Below are positions 34,921 through 44,542 of a stretch of 64,000 nt of DNA, one piece after another. The stretch's first letter is position 1. Each line of letters starts with the position of its first letter. A model generated the notes under the pieces. That model searched no databases, was not told the DNA's origin, and saw nothing but the letters and a program-made list of their open reading frames with translations. This DNA is from Janthinobacterium lividum (GTDB lineage Bacteria; Pseudomonadota; Gammaproteobacteria; Burkholderiales; Burkholderiaceae_D), in NCBI RefSeq assembly GCF_011601275.1, contig NZ_JAAOLY010000006.1, forward strand, positions 62,001 to 126,000, written 5' to 3'. Position numbers and translations under genes: made by a program.

Positions 34921-36813
34921 TCAACCGTTGGCGCGCGCCTCGATCTGTTCCCACTTTTCCAGCGCTTCCAGCAGTTCGCCTTCGATCTCTGCCACGCGCG
35001 CGTTCAGGCGCTTGCCTTCGGCCGGCGTTTTCTTGTAGAAGTCCGGATGCGACAGTTCGGCGGCCAGCACCGATTGCTCATCTTCCAGCTTGGCAATCAG
35101 TTTCGGCAACTCTTCCAGCTCGCGCTGTTCCTTGTAGCTGAGCTTTTTCTGCTTAGGCGCAGGTGCGGCTGCCTCGACCTTCACGGCCGGCTTGCTGGCG
35201 GGCGCCGTGGCGATCGGCAAGGTGCGCACGCGCTCCCAATCCGTGTAGCCGCCGACGAATTCGCGCCACTTGCCCTCGCCTTCGGCGACGATCACTTGCG
35301 TGACCACGTTGTCGAGGAAGGTACGGTCATGGCTGACGAGGAAAACGGTGCCCGTGTATTCTTCCAGCAACTCTTCCAGCAATTCCAGGGTATCGATATC
35401 CAAGTCATTGGTCGGCTCATCGAGCACCAGGACGTTGGCCGGCTTGGCGAACAGGCGCGCCAGCAGCAAACGGTTGCGCTCGCCACCGGACAGCGACTTG
35501 ACGGGCGAACGGGCACGTTCCGGCGCGAACAGGAAGTCGTTCAGATACGTCATCACGTGGCGGCGCTGGCCATTGATTTCGACCCAGTCGCTGCCTGGCG
35601 CGATGGTTTCCATCAGGTTTGCTTCTTCGTTCAGCTGCGTGCGCATCTGATCGAAATACGCAACCTGCAGCTTGGTACCGAGGCGGATGCTGCCCGTGTC
35701 CGACTCTTCCTGGCCCAGGATCATCTTCAGCAAGGTGGTCTTGCCGGCGCCGTTGGCGCCGATCAGGCCGACCTTGTCACCGCGCAGGATGGTGGCGCTG
35801 AAATCCTTGACGATGACCTTGTCGCCATAGATCTTCGAGACGTTTTCCAGGTCCGCCACGATCTTGCCCGAGCGTTCGCCGGCCGATACGTCCAGCTTGA
35901 CTTGTCCCTGCTGTTCACGGCGCGCATTGCGCGTCAGGCGCAGCGCTTCCAGGCGGCGCACGCGGCCTTCGTCGCGCACGCGGCGGGCCTTGACGCCCTT
36001 GCGTATCCACACTTCTTCCTGCGCCAGGAACTTGTCGAACTTGGCGTTTTCCACTTCTTCGATTTCCAGCTGCTCCGCCTTGCGGGTCTGGTAAGCCGTG
36101 AAGTTGCCCGGGTATGACAGCAAACGGCCGCGGTCGAGCTCAATGATGCGCGTGGCAACGTTGTCGAGGAAGGAACGGTCATGGGTAATGAACAGCACAC
36201 TGCCCTTGAAATCGCGCAGCAAGCCTTCCAGCCACAGGATGGAGCTGAAGTCCAGATGGTTGGTCGGCTCATCGAGCAGCAGCACGTCGGGCGCCGACAC
36301 CAGCGCGCGCGCCAGCGCCACGCGCTTTTGCATGCCACCGGACAGGGTTTTCATCAGCATGTCGCCCGTCAGGTTCAAACGGTCGAGCACAGTTTCCACC
36401 TTGTTCGGCAAACTCCACGCATCGGCCGCATCGAGTTTGACCTGGATGTCGTGCATGCGTTCCATCAGTTCGTCGTCATTGCCCTGGCCAAACTGACCCG
36501 TCAGCGCATCGTATTCCTTCAGCCACGCCTGCGATTCGCCCATGCCGGAAGCGACGGCGTCGAACACGGACATCTCCGCGTCGAATTGCGGTTCTTGCTC
36601 CACATAGGCGATCTTGATGCCTTGCTGCATCACCAACAAGCCGTCATCGAGCTTGAACTTGCCCGAAATAACCTTCAACAGCGACGATTTGCCCGTGCCG
36701 TTGCGGCCGATCAAGCCGACCCGCTCCGAGGTTTCCAGTGAAAATTCCGCGTGATCGAGCAGCGCGACGTGACCGAACGCAAGTTGCGCCGATGAAAGAG
36801 AAATGACAGCCAT
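34921..36813 (-). CDS. uup: ABC-F family ATPase (Uup-like)
   Basis: A 630-residue soluble protein with two ABC domains and no membrane part. The first has GRNGTGKSSLLKV, LSGGMQKRVALARAL and LLLDEPTNHLDF. A linker of charged residues follows (KGVKARRVRDEGRVRRLEAL), and the second has GANGAGKTTLLKMIL, LSGGERNRLLLARLF and LVLDEPTNDLDID. The C-terminal 75 residues form a charged coiled coil (LIAKLEDEQSVLAAELSHP), the mark of Uup. ATG 36813 (MAVISLSSAQ) starts at the family's usual place; an upstream extension to 36864 is unneeded. Acts on ribosomes or DNA; a housekeeping gene not tied to the EPS locus. Confidence 0.93.
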   Translation of the reverse strand: MAVISLSSAQLAFGHVALLDHAEFSLETSERVGLIGRNGTGKSSLLKVISGKFKLDDGLLVMQQGIKIAYVEQEPQFDAEMSVFDAVASGMGESQAWLKEYDALTGQFGQGNDDELMERMHDIQVKLDAADAWSLPNKVETVLDRLNLTGDMLMKTLSGGMQKRVALARALVSAPDVLLLDEPTNHLDFSSILWLEGLLRDFKGSVLFITHDRSFLDNVATRIIELDRGRLLSYPGNFTAYQTRKAEQLEIEEVENAKFDKFLAQEEVWIRKGVKARRVRDEGRVRRLEALRLTRNARREQQGQVKLDVSAGERSGKIVADLENVSKIYGDKVIVKDFSATILRGDKVGLIGANGAGKTTLLKMILGQEESDTGSIRLGTKLQVAYFDQMRTQLNEEANLMETIAPGSDWVEINGQRRHVMTYLNDFLFAPERARSPVKSLSGGERNRLLLARLFAKPANVLVLDEPTNDLDIDTLELLEELLEEYTGTVFLVSHDRTFLDNVVTQVIVAEGEGKWREFVGGYTDWERVRTLPIATAPASKPAVKVEAAAPAPKQKKLSYKEQRELEELPKLIAKLEDEQSVLAAELSHPDFYKKTPAEGKRLNARVAEIEGELLEALEKWEQIEARANG

Positions 36814-36985
36814 AATGAGTAAGAGTGCTCGGGCGCCGTCTCGCGCACACCGCGTGGTGTGCAAAACAGCCGCCGATTAGATGAATGAAGCACGCATTGT
36901 ACCGATAACTTGGACTTCAATCGCCATCGACCGGTAACTACCGCCTGGATGATCACAGGCCGCCGACGCGCGTTGCGTGGAAACG

Positions 36986-37060
36986 TGGTGTCGCCAGCAG
37001 GAATCGAACCTGCATTTAAGTCTTAGGAGGACCTTGTACTATCCATTGTACGATGGCGAC
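36986..37060 (-). tRNA. tRNA-Arg (anticodon CCT)
   Basis: A 75-nt cloverleaf on the minus strand. The acceptor stem GTCGCCA pairs with TGGCGAC. The anticodon stem AGGTC/GACTT frames the loop CTCCTAA with anticodon CCT, reading AGG. The T-arm is GCAGG-TTCGATT-CCTGC, and the CCA end is encoded. Confidence 0.95.
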
Positions 37061-37135
37061 ACGCGCAGCGGCATTATACAGGCTAGTCCCACCTATTAAT
37101 AGTCCGGCAAGCCGGCATGTGCAAGGCAGGGATCC

Positions 37136-38188
37136 TCAGTTCTTGGCCGCCGGGCCTGCCTGCAGCGATGACGAAGCCGTATTTAATAGCGGCAATATCT
37201 GTTGTGCCGCCAGGCCATGTGCCACCTTGTTCCAGTGCCCATCCATGGGTAGGAAATCCATGCGTTCGCGCCGTAACGCCCAATGCTGCGCGAACACAGG
37301 CTGCATGTCGACCACCGCAAAACCATGTTTCCTGACACGATCCATGAAAAATTCGCGGTCATCGCCATGCCATAGTGGTTTGGCCGAGCCAGAACCGTAC
37401 AGCGCGTTACGGTCGCCGTCGACCAGAAAGATAAACCGCGTTGCCTCTCCACCGCCCACCTGGCGCAGTTGCGTCAGGTAATACTCCAGCACATCTCCGC
37501 GCGCGGCAGCGGCATCAGCAGCAGCCACACCGCCTGACTGGCCGCTCCGCATCTTGGACATGATCCAGTCGGACAATTTCAAGTTGTAATACACATACCG
37601 CGCCAATGCAGAATACGACACCAGGCGCTTGATCTTCGATTCGGTATACGGATTATGTACCACCGCCACGCCCTGCCCGCTCACCACAAAGTTACTGTGT
37701 CCGCGCGGCGCTGGCGCCAGCATATCGCTCAAGTCACCGGAATCGACGAACAACACCACATTGCGCGGATGCAGACGTGGTTGATAGTAGCGGACCATTT
37801 CCAGGGCATCGGCAAGGCCGTTGCCGGAACTGGCAGCGGCATAGACACTGCCACCCAATACTTTGTCGAGTCTGCCTTGTACGGTATCTGGATAATTCAG
37901 CATCAGGCTTTCAATAAAGCTGTCGCCTACGACCAGCACGGCAGCGCCATCCTGAAAGTCGGCCGAATTGTTATACCCCTGCTGGCTGGTCGCGCCGCGC
38001 CGGGCATTCGCCATGGCCCAGCCATGAGAATATACATAGTGCTGGCGCGGCAGGTAACGATTAAAAGGTACCGCAGAACTGGTATTTTCCATGCGCAAGC
38101 CAGATACAACCGGCATGCATTGCAAGAAAATTTCCAGTGCCAGCGCCGTGGCCGCGACACCGAGGCCGATTGCGAATATGGAGCGCAT
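37136..38188 (-). CDS. SGNH-hydrolase-like protein of the AlgX/AlgJ type
   Basis: A 350-residue membrane-anchored periplasmic protein. The N-terminal helix (IFAIGLGVAATALALEIFLQ) is followed by an SGNH-type fold with LVVGDSFIESLM (Ser90 in GDS) and the late FLPMDGHWN (Asp316, His318), so the Ser-Asp-His triad is present. Such proteins pair with MBOAT transferases and pass acetyl groups to polysaccharides, as AlgX/AlgJ does with AlgI. It lies 8 bp downstream of the MBOAT gene. It could also be an esterase; the pairing favours a transferase. Confidence 0.8.
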   Translation of the reverse strand: MRSIFAIGLGVAATALALEIFLQCMPVVSGLRMENTSSAVPFNRYLPRQHYVYSHGWAMANARRGATSQQGYNNSADFQDGAAVLVVGDSFIESLMLNYPDTVQGRLDKVLGGSVYAAASSGNGLADALEMVRYYQPRLHPRNVVLFVDSGDLSDMLAPAPRGHSNFVVSGQGVAVVHNPYTESKIKRLVSYSALARYVYYNLKLSDWIMSKMRSGQSGGVAAADAAAARGDVLEYYLTQLRQVGGGEATRFIFLVDGDRNALYGSGSAKPLWHGDDREFFMDRVRKHGFAVVDMQPVFAQHWALRRERMDFLPMDGHWNKVAHGLAAQQILPLLNTASSSLQAGPAAKN

Positions 38189-38196
38189 AGGATGAG

Positions 38197-39669
38197 TTAG
38201 AAATTAAAGTACAAGAATTCGGAAACACCACGCGTTTCGCTGATCGCCAGCAATAACAAGCACAGCATCAACATAGCACCAAGCAAGATGTCGCCACGGC
38301 CACCGCTCAGTCGCACCTCCTGCTCGCGCCGCAAACCGCGTCCCAGCAATTGATAGGCATTCGGCAAGAAAAAGGTAATTGCAGCGCAAGCACCCAGCCA
38401 CCACAAACAGTTCCCCAGTTCCATGATGCGATTAACACCCAGCGCACCTTCGCGCATCTGCGGCGTTAGCGTGCCGCCAACCATGCCACGCAACACATCG
38501 AATGCTACGCCCACTGAACTGGCACGAAAGAAAACCCAGGCCAGAACTACTGCTAAAAAAGTAGCCGCGCAACCGCCAAAACGGATCAACAGGTTGCTAC
38601 GCCCCCCCAGAAGATGTCGCAGAGCATGATTGATGATCAGATAAACACCATGCAGGGCGCCCCATACCAGGAAAGTCCAGTTGGCACCATGCCACAGGCC
38701 ACCCAGCAACATGGTCAACAGCAGGTTGCGGTAACGCTGGAAAGCGCCCTGGCGATTGCCGCCAAGGGGAATATACAGATAGTCGCGCAAAAAATTAGAC
38801 AAGGTAATATGCCAGCGACGCCAGAAATCGATGATGGAAGCGGCCTTGTAGGGCGAATTGAAGTTGATCGGCAAAATAATGCCAAACATATATGACAGGC
38901 CGTATGCCATGTCGGAATAGGCAGAAAAATCAAAGTACAGCTGGAAGGTATAGGCCAGTGCGCCAGCCCAGGCTTCCAGCATGCTCAGATGTTGATGATG
39001 CAGATCGAATACAGGGCCTACGTACCGGGCCACGCCATCGGCCAGGATTACCTTCTTGAACAGGCCGATGGTAAAGAACGACAAGCCCACAATCAACCTG
39101 CCGCGGCTGAAGACATGCGACTCGGGCGCTACGAATTGCGGCATCATCTCCTTGTGATGCAGGATAGGACCGGCAATCAGGTGTGGAAAATAGGTAACAA
39201 AGAGGCCGTAGCTTTCAGGCTGGTAGTCTTTCACCTTGCCTGCGTGACAATCGACGAGATAGGCGATTTGCGTGAAAGTAAAAAATGAAATGCCAATTGG
39301 CAGCGTGATGCCGATCGGCTCGATCGGCGCGCCCGTCAGCGCTGCGATATTGCTGAGCAAGAAGTCAAAATACTTGAAAAAGAGGAGCAGGGACAAGTTG
39401 AAGACGAGACCGAATATGAGCCATGCCTTGGCACTCTGCGCCTGGCCCTGCTCCTGGCGCTGCGAAATGCCACGGCCGATCGCGAAATTGCTGCAGACAG
39501 ACAATGCCAGCAAAGGCAGAAATGTGATATCCCAGTAGCAGTAGAAAGCAATCGAGGCAAATAGCAGGAAGACGATTGACAGGCGCAATGAATATTTTGA
39601 CAAAACAAAATAGCCGAGCAGCGCCAGTGGCAGAAACACCAGAAAAAAAGGAAATGAGTTAAATAACAC
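38197..39669 (-). CDS. MBOAT family O-acyltransferase (AlgI-like)
   Basis: A 490-residue polytopic enzyme that moves acyl groups across the inner membrane for polysaccharide O-acylation. It starts at a GTG (39669) with the family's usual MLFNSFPFFLVFLPL. Motifs are FDFSAYSDMAYGLSYMFGI, SIIDFWRRWHITLSNFLRDY (His287) and LLGGLWHGANWTFLVWGALH (the invariant His327). It forms a pair with the SGNH protein downstream and lies outside the main Eps run, beyond the ABC-F gene and tRNA. AT-rich promoter-like sequence lies upstream. Confidence 0.93.
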   Translation of the reverse strand: MLFNSFPFFLVFLPLALLGYFVLSKYSLRLSIVFLLFASIAFYCYWDITFLPLLALSVCSNFAIGRGISQRQEQGQAQSAKAWLIFGLVFNLSLLLFFKYFDFLLSNIAALTGAPIEPIGITLPIGISFFTFTQIAYLVDCHAGKVKDYQPESYGLFVTYFPHLIAGPILHHKEMMPQFVAPESHVFSRGRLIVGLSFFTIGLFKKVILADGVARYVGPVFDLHHQHLSMLEAWAGALAYTFQLYFDFSAYSDMAYGLSYMFGIILPINFNSPYKAASIIDFWRRWHITLSNFLRDYLYIPLGGNRQGAFQRYRNLLLTMLLGGLWHGANWTFLVWGALHGVYLIINHALRHLLGGRSNLLIRFGGCAATFLAVVLAWVFFRASSVGVAFDVLRGMVGGTLTPQMREGALGVNRIMELGNCLWWLGACAAITFFLPNAYQLLGRGLRREQEVRLSGGRGDILLGAMLMLCLLLLAISETRGVSEFLYFNF

Positions 39670-39720
39670 AGCGCTATCCCAAAAGAGGAAGGTGACTCAT
39701 GCAAAAATTTCAATCACAAA

Positions 39721-39751
39721 ATAATATAATTATAGCAATTTTATTATATCA
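39721..39751 (-). promoter_or_regulatory. AT-rich promoter-like stretch upstream of the MBOAT gene
   Basis: This stretch contains ATATAATTATAG and ATTATATCAA, with a minus-strand TATAAT at 39729-39734, about 60 nt upstream of the MBOAT start. ATATAATTATA and ATTATATCAA also occur in and beside the palindrome at 34838-34857. The rest of the 39670-39912 spacer shows no gene. Confidence 0.35.
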
Positions 39752-39912
39752 ACAGGGGGATTTTTCGCTAAAGCGGACCTCATCAGACAGGCAACGCGCA
39801 TCAATGCCATGTCGTCGCCTGTAGCGGCGCAACGGCGTGGCCCGGCGCTCCACCGCACCAGGCAAACGCATGGATGCCGTCCGTCAGTCACACAGTGGAC
39901 GTCTTTGCAGAC

Positions 39913-40668
39913 TCAAGCCAAGTGGCTGTCCAAGTGGCGTTTGCGCGCCTGGATGCCGCCAATCAGTGCCAGACCAAGCACCATCAGGGCATAGCTTGCT
40001 GGCTCGGGCACGGCGCTGATGGAAAATACCTGGATCGCGCCAAAGGTCACATTTGGATGGGAGGAATAAGGTTTACCGTCAAGTAAGCTGATACCGAAGA
40101 CGCCCTGATCCGGATCAATATACGAATACCGGTAAGAGACGCCTTTTGTCGTCAGATCGGCAGAAACGCCAAGATCAGCGCCGATGCCAAACGTAGGGCC
40201 AGCGTTGATATCATTAAGAGTCTGATAGGCACCGATGGAGTCCAGAGCATAGCTCTTCGGCGTCTGGATATGGCGCTGTCCAGTACTCAGATTGAAGATG
40301 AAAGCAGTTCGCTGACTATCTTCCGGAGTCATGTTATATGTGCCAGATGAATTCCAGCTTTGCGGATTGTAACCGCCGACCAGCCAGGTCTGCCCGGACT
40401 CATTGCGCGCTTCCATCACGGAAAACGTGCGCCCCTTTCCATCGGAGGCTTTGTGAAAGTCGAACGAAGTATCACCGACGGACTTGGTATAGATCGCCTT
40501 GAGCGATAATGGCCCTTCGCCGAGCCAAGATGCCAATTGCGCCTGACTCGCACTATCAAGTAGTGATTGCGCAAAAACAGCCGGCGCATGACCGAGGTAC
40601 ATGAGCAGGCCAGCACAAAACAGCACCGGACGGGCTTTTTCGATGTTACTCTTGATTATTTTTCGCAT
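39913..40668 (-). CDS. PEP-CTERM-anchored protein with TLD-like domain
   Basis: A 251-residue secreted protein starting at ATG 40668 (AAGGATGTGCG precedes). It has a signal peptide (PVLFCAGLLMYLGHAPAVFA), then a body that reads like a TLD-type domain: SLKAIYTKSVGDTSFDFHKA, TWLVGGYNPQSWNSSGTYN, RTAFIFNLSTGQRH. A PEP-CTERM tail VPEPASYALMVLGLALIGG follows and ends QARKRHLDSHLA. TLD domains are best known from eukaryotic oxidation-resistance proteins; in bacteria their role is unclear. It lies about 240 bp downstream of the MBOAT gene's start, on the same strand but in its own unit. Confidence 0.82.
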   Translation of the reverse strand: MRKIIKSNIEKARPVLFCAGLLMYLGHAPAVFAQSLLDSASQAQLASWLGEGPLSLKAIYTKSVGDTSFDFHKASDGKGRTFSVMEARNESGQTWLVGGYNPQSWNSSGTYNMTPEDSQRTAFIFNLSTGQRHIQTPKSYALDSIGAYQTLNDINAGPTFGIGADLGVSADLTTKGVSYRYSYIDPDQGVFGISLLDGKPYSSHPNVTFGAIQVFSISAVPEPASYALMVLGLALIGGIQARKRHLDSHLA

Positions 40669-40770
40669 CGCACATCCTTGATTGGCGCCAGAAATTTCGG
40701 CATTCCAATATAGCATGAGAGATGTATTTAATGCATCCATTAAGTGTAACTATATTATCATATTTGACAT

Positions 40771-41169
40771 TTAACAAGATGGTGGCAACACCGCCGTCAC
40801 CTCGATTTCCACCTTCGCCCTGTCCTCGATCAGTCCCGCCACCTGCACGGCCGTCATGGCAGGAAAATGCTTGCCGATGATTTCCCTGTAGGCAACGCCA
40901 ATTTGTGGATATGCCGCCACATATTCCTTTTTGTCCAGCACATACCAGTTCATGCGCACGATGTGTTCGGGCAAGGCGCCCGCCTCGGCCAGCACGGCGA
41001 CGATATTTTGCAGCGCCTGGCGCACCTGGCCCGCGAAATCGTCCGTGTGGAATTGGCCCTGCGCGTCCCAGCCGATCATGCCGCTGACGTACACCGTGCG
41101 TCCGCTGGCGGCGATGCCGTTCGCATAGCCGCGCGGCCTTGCCCATCCTGGTGGTTGCAGCACTTGCAT
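40771..41169 (-). CDS. RidA family protein (enamine/imine deaminase-like)
   Basis: A 132-residue member of the YjgF/YER057c/UK114 family. The ATG at 41169 is set by a perfect AAGGAGGAAAACAAT; a much longer open frame upstream is a shadow. Landmarks are NGIAASGRTVYVSGMIGWDA, VRQALQNIVAVLAEAGALPE and the C-terminal KVEIEVTAVLPP; the arginine usual in IEVEAIA(R) is not clear. It is the last gene of the aminobenzoyl-CoA operon, whose monooxygenase/reductase should give an enamine-type CoA ester, so hydrolysis of that enamine is a plausible role. Confidence 0.88.
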   Translation of the reverse strand: MQVLQPPGWARPRGYANGIAASGRTVYVSGMIGWDAQGQFHTDDFAGQVRQALQNIVAVLAEAGALPEHIVRMNWYVLDKKEYVAAYPQIGVAYREIIGKHFPAMTAVQVAGLIEDRAKVEIEVTAVLPPSC

Positions 41170-41195
41170 ATTGTTTTCCTCCTTATTCATGCGGC

Positions 41196-42356
41196 TCATG
41201 CGGCCGCCGCCTCGCGCAGCAGTTCGCGCGCGATGATCAGTTGCTGTACTTCGCTGGCGCCCTCGTAGATGCGCAGCGCGCGAATTTCGCGGTACAGGCG
41301 CTCGACCGGGTGCCCGCTGACCACGCCCATGCCGCCGAACAGCTGCACGGCCGCGTCGATCACCTGCTGCGCCGTCTCGGTGGCCGTCAGCTTGGCCATG
41401 GCCGCGTCCTTCGTCACCTTGCGGCCCTGGTCGCGCTGCCAGGCGGCGCGGTAGGTGAGCAGCGCGGCCGCATCGATGCCGGTGGCCATCTGCGCCAATT
41501 TTGCCTGCGTCAGCTGGAAATCCGCCAGGGTCTGGCCGAACATCTGGCGCTTTGTCGCGTGGCGCAGCGCTTCGTCGAACGCGCGCCGCGCAAAGCCCAG
41601 GGCGGCGGCGGCCACCGACGTGCGGAACACGTCGAGTGTCGCCATCGCCACCTTGAAGCCCTGCCCCGCTTCGCCCAGGCGCTGCGACACGGGTACGCGG
41701 CAATTGGCAAAGCGCAGGCGCGCCAGCGGATGCGGGGCGATCACGGCGATGCGTTCGGCGATTTCCAGGCCCGGATTGTCGGCATCGACGATGAAGGCGC
41801 TGATGCCGCGCGCGCCCGGCGCCTCGCCCGTGCGGGCGAACACCACGTAAAAGTCGGCGATGCCGCCGTTCGATATCCACGTTTTTTCGCCGTCGAGCAC
41901 GTAGTCGTCGCCATCGCGGCGCGCCGCGCACACCATGGCCGCCACGTCCGAGCCGGCCTGCGGTTCGGACAGGGCAAAGGCGGCGATGCGCTTGCCGCTG
42001 GCCACGTCCGGCAAATAGCGCGCCTTGTTGTCCAAGCTGCCGAACAGGCCGATGGCGCCGGAACCGAGTCCCTGCATGGCAAAGGCGAAATCGGCCAGGC
42101 CGTCGTGGCGCGCCAGGGTTTCGCGCATCAGGCAAATGGCGCGCGTGTCGATCTTGCCATCGGTGCCGGTGGCGTATCTCAGCCAGCCGCCCTGCCCCAG
42201 TTCCGCCACCAGCGCGCGGCAAGCCGCATCGACGTCGGCGCCGTGCGCCTCGCCAAGATGCTGCGCCGCCCAGGCATCGAGTTCGGACTCAAGCTTTGCA
42301 TGATGTGTCTCGAAAAACGGCCAGTCCAGGTAAGTGGTGTCGCGTGTATTTTGCAT
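41196..42356 (-). CDS. Acyl-CoA dehydrogenase
   Basis: A 386-residue FAD flavoprotein of beta-oxidation type. The ATG at 42356 ([12 protein letters not shown]) lies 2 bp downstream of the hydratase stop. The family pattern is complete: [56 protein letters not shown], and the C-terminal [20 protein letters not shown] with the FAD/CoA-site Glu. In this operon it probably oxidises a ring-derived or ring-opened CoA ester. Confidence 0.92.
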   Translation of the reverse strand: MQNTRDTTYLDWPFFETHHAKLESELDAWAAQHLGEAHGADVDAACRALVAELGQGGWLRYATGTDGKIDTRAICLMRETLARHDGLADFAFAMQGLGSGAIGLFGSLDNKARYLPDVASGKRIAAFALSEPQAGSDVAAMVCAARRDGDDYVLDGEKTWISNGGIADFYVVFARTGEAPGARGISAFIVDADNPGLEIAERIAVIAPHPLARLRFANCRVPVSQRLGEAGQGFKVAMATLDVFRTSVAAAALGFARRAFDEALRHATKRQMFGQTLADFQLTQAKLAQMATGIDAAALLTYRAAWQRDQGRKVTKDAAMAKLTATETAQQVIDAAVQLFGGMGVVSGHPVERLYREIRALRIYEGASEVQQLIIARELLREAAAA

Positions 42357-42357
42357 C

Positions 42358-43212
<855 letters not shown>

Positions 43213-43214
43213 GG

Positions 43215-43736
43215 TCAGTCCTTTATCGAGGTGTCATTCAGCTGCTGCTTCATGTGCGACAGCAGGTCGATCAACTGGGTTTTGTCATCGGGCGTCACGC
43301 CGTGCAGCAGTTCGGCGATCCAGCCTTCGTGCACGCGCGCCATGTCGTCGAACGCGCGCCGGCCCGCCGGCGTCAGCTTGACGCTGTACGAACGGCGGTC
43401 CTTCGGATCGACCACGCGGACCACCAGTTTTTCCTGCTCCAGCTGGTCGGTGATGCCCGTGATATTGCCGCCCGTGACCATCATGCGCTTGGACAGTTCA
43501 CCCATGCGCAAACCGTCGGGGAAGCGCTCGAGCTGCGCCATCAAGTCAAAGCGGGGCAAGGTGATGCCGAAGGTGGCGCGCAAGCGCGTGCGCACTTCGT
43601 TTTCAATCTTCACCGTGCACGAGAGCATGCGCAGCCACAATTTCAGCGATTGATGGTGGTCCTGCGTCAGCCGGCTGGCCAGGTCCAGCACGGGTTCGTC
43701 GTGCAAATTTTCGGGTTCTTTATCCATGGTCTTCAT
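43215..43736 (-). CDS. MarR family transcriptional regulator
   Basis: A 173-residue winged-helix regulator. The HTH region is [20 protein letters not shown] with [20 protein letters not shown], and the wing is [20 protein letters not shown], both diagnostic for MarR. It is encoded inside the operon, 4 bp after the dehydrogenase, so it is probably autoregulated. The likely operator is the palindrome at 48581-48600; related regulators of CoA-dependent aromatic pathways respond to the CoA thioester. Confidence 0.93.
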   Translation of the reverse strand: MKTMDKEPENLHDEPVLDLASRLTQDHHQSLKLWLRMLSCTVKIENEVRTRLRATFGITLPRFDLMAQLERFPDGLRMGELSKRMMVTGGNITGITDQLEQEKLVVRVVDPKDRRSYSVKLTPAGRRAFDDMARVHEGWIAELLHGVTPDDKTQLIDLLSHMKQQLNDTSIKD

Positions 43737-43740
43737 CTAG

Positions 43741-44541
43741 TTACATGACTTCGCCGCCGGCGACGGCGATCGATTGTCCATTCATGGCGGACGACGCGGG
43801 CAGGCATAGCCACGCCACCGCATCGGCCACTTCCTGCGGCTGCACCAGCCGCTGCTGCGGATTGGACGCCGCCAGTTCCGCGCGCGCCGCGTCTTCGCCG
43901 CGCCCCGTCTTGCGCACGATGTTCTGCACGGCTTGCGTTACCATCTCCGTTTCCGTGTAGCCGGGACAGACGGCGTTGACGGTAACGCCGCGCGGCGCCA
44001 CTTCCAGCGCCAGCGCGCGCGTCAGGCCGATCACGCCATGCTTGGCCGCGACATAGGCGCTGACGTAACGATAGCCTTTCAGGCCCGCCGTCGACGCCAC
44101 GTTGACGATGCGCCCCCAACCCGCTTCCAGCATGGCCGGCATGGCCGCCTGGCAGCAGTGGAACACGCCTGTCAGGTTCACGGCCAGCATCTGCTGCCAG
44201 ATGGCGGCGTCCGTCTTGCCGAACGGCGCCGCATGCGCCTGGCCCGCGTTATTGATCAAAATGTCGATGCAGCCGAAATGCGCGGCCGCCTGCGCAAACC
44301 CTGCCTGCACGGACGCTTCCACTGCCACGTCGAGCACGCAGATGGCGACCCTGCCCGCGTGGCCCGCCTCTTCCAGCTGCATGCGCGCGCGCGCCAGCCG
44401 CGCGCCATCGCGCCCGGCCAGGGTGACCCTGGCGCCCGCGTCCAGCAAGGCGGCCGCGCAAGCGAGGCCGATGCCGCTGCCGGCGCCCGTCACCAGCGCA
44501 TGTTTTCCTGATAATGCGTCCATCAATGCTTCCTTGCTCAT
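43741..44541 (-). CDS. SDR family 3-hydroxyacyl-CoA dehydrogenase-like oxidoreductase
   Basis: A 266-residue short-chain dehydrogenase. The ATG at 44541 is preceded by GGAGGGATGAC and overlaps the stop of the monooxygenase/reductase gene. The NAD-binding site is LVTGAGSGIGLACA, then ILINNAGQAHA, the catalytic YVSAYVAAKHG (Tyr-x3-Lys) and VNAVCPGYTETEMV. It resembles beta-hydroxybutyrate or 3-hydroxyacyl-CoA dehydrogenases and probably oxidises the hydroxyl made by the hydratase. Confidence 0.92.
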   Translation of the reverse strand: MSKEALMDALSGKHALVTGAGSGIGLACAAALLDAGARVTLAGRDGARLARARMQLEEAGHAGRVAICVLDVAVEASVQAGFAQAAAHFGCIDILINNAGQAHAAPFGKTDAAIWQQMLAVNLTGVFHCCQAAMPAMLEAGWGRIVNVASTAGLKGYRYVSAYVAAKHGVIGLTRALALEVAPRGVTVNAVCPGYTETEMVTQAVQNIVRKTGRGEDAARAELAASNPQQRLVQPQEVADAVAWLCLPASSAMNGQSIAVAGGEVM

Positions 44542-44542
44542 G

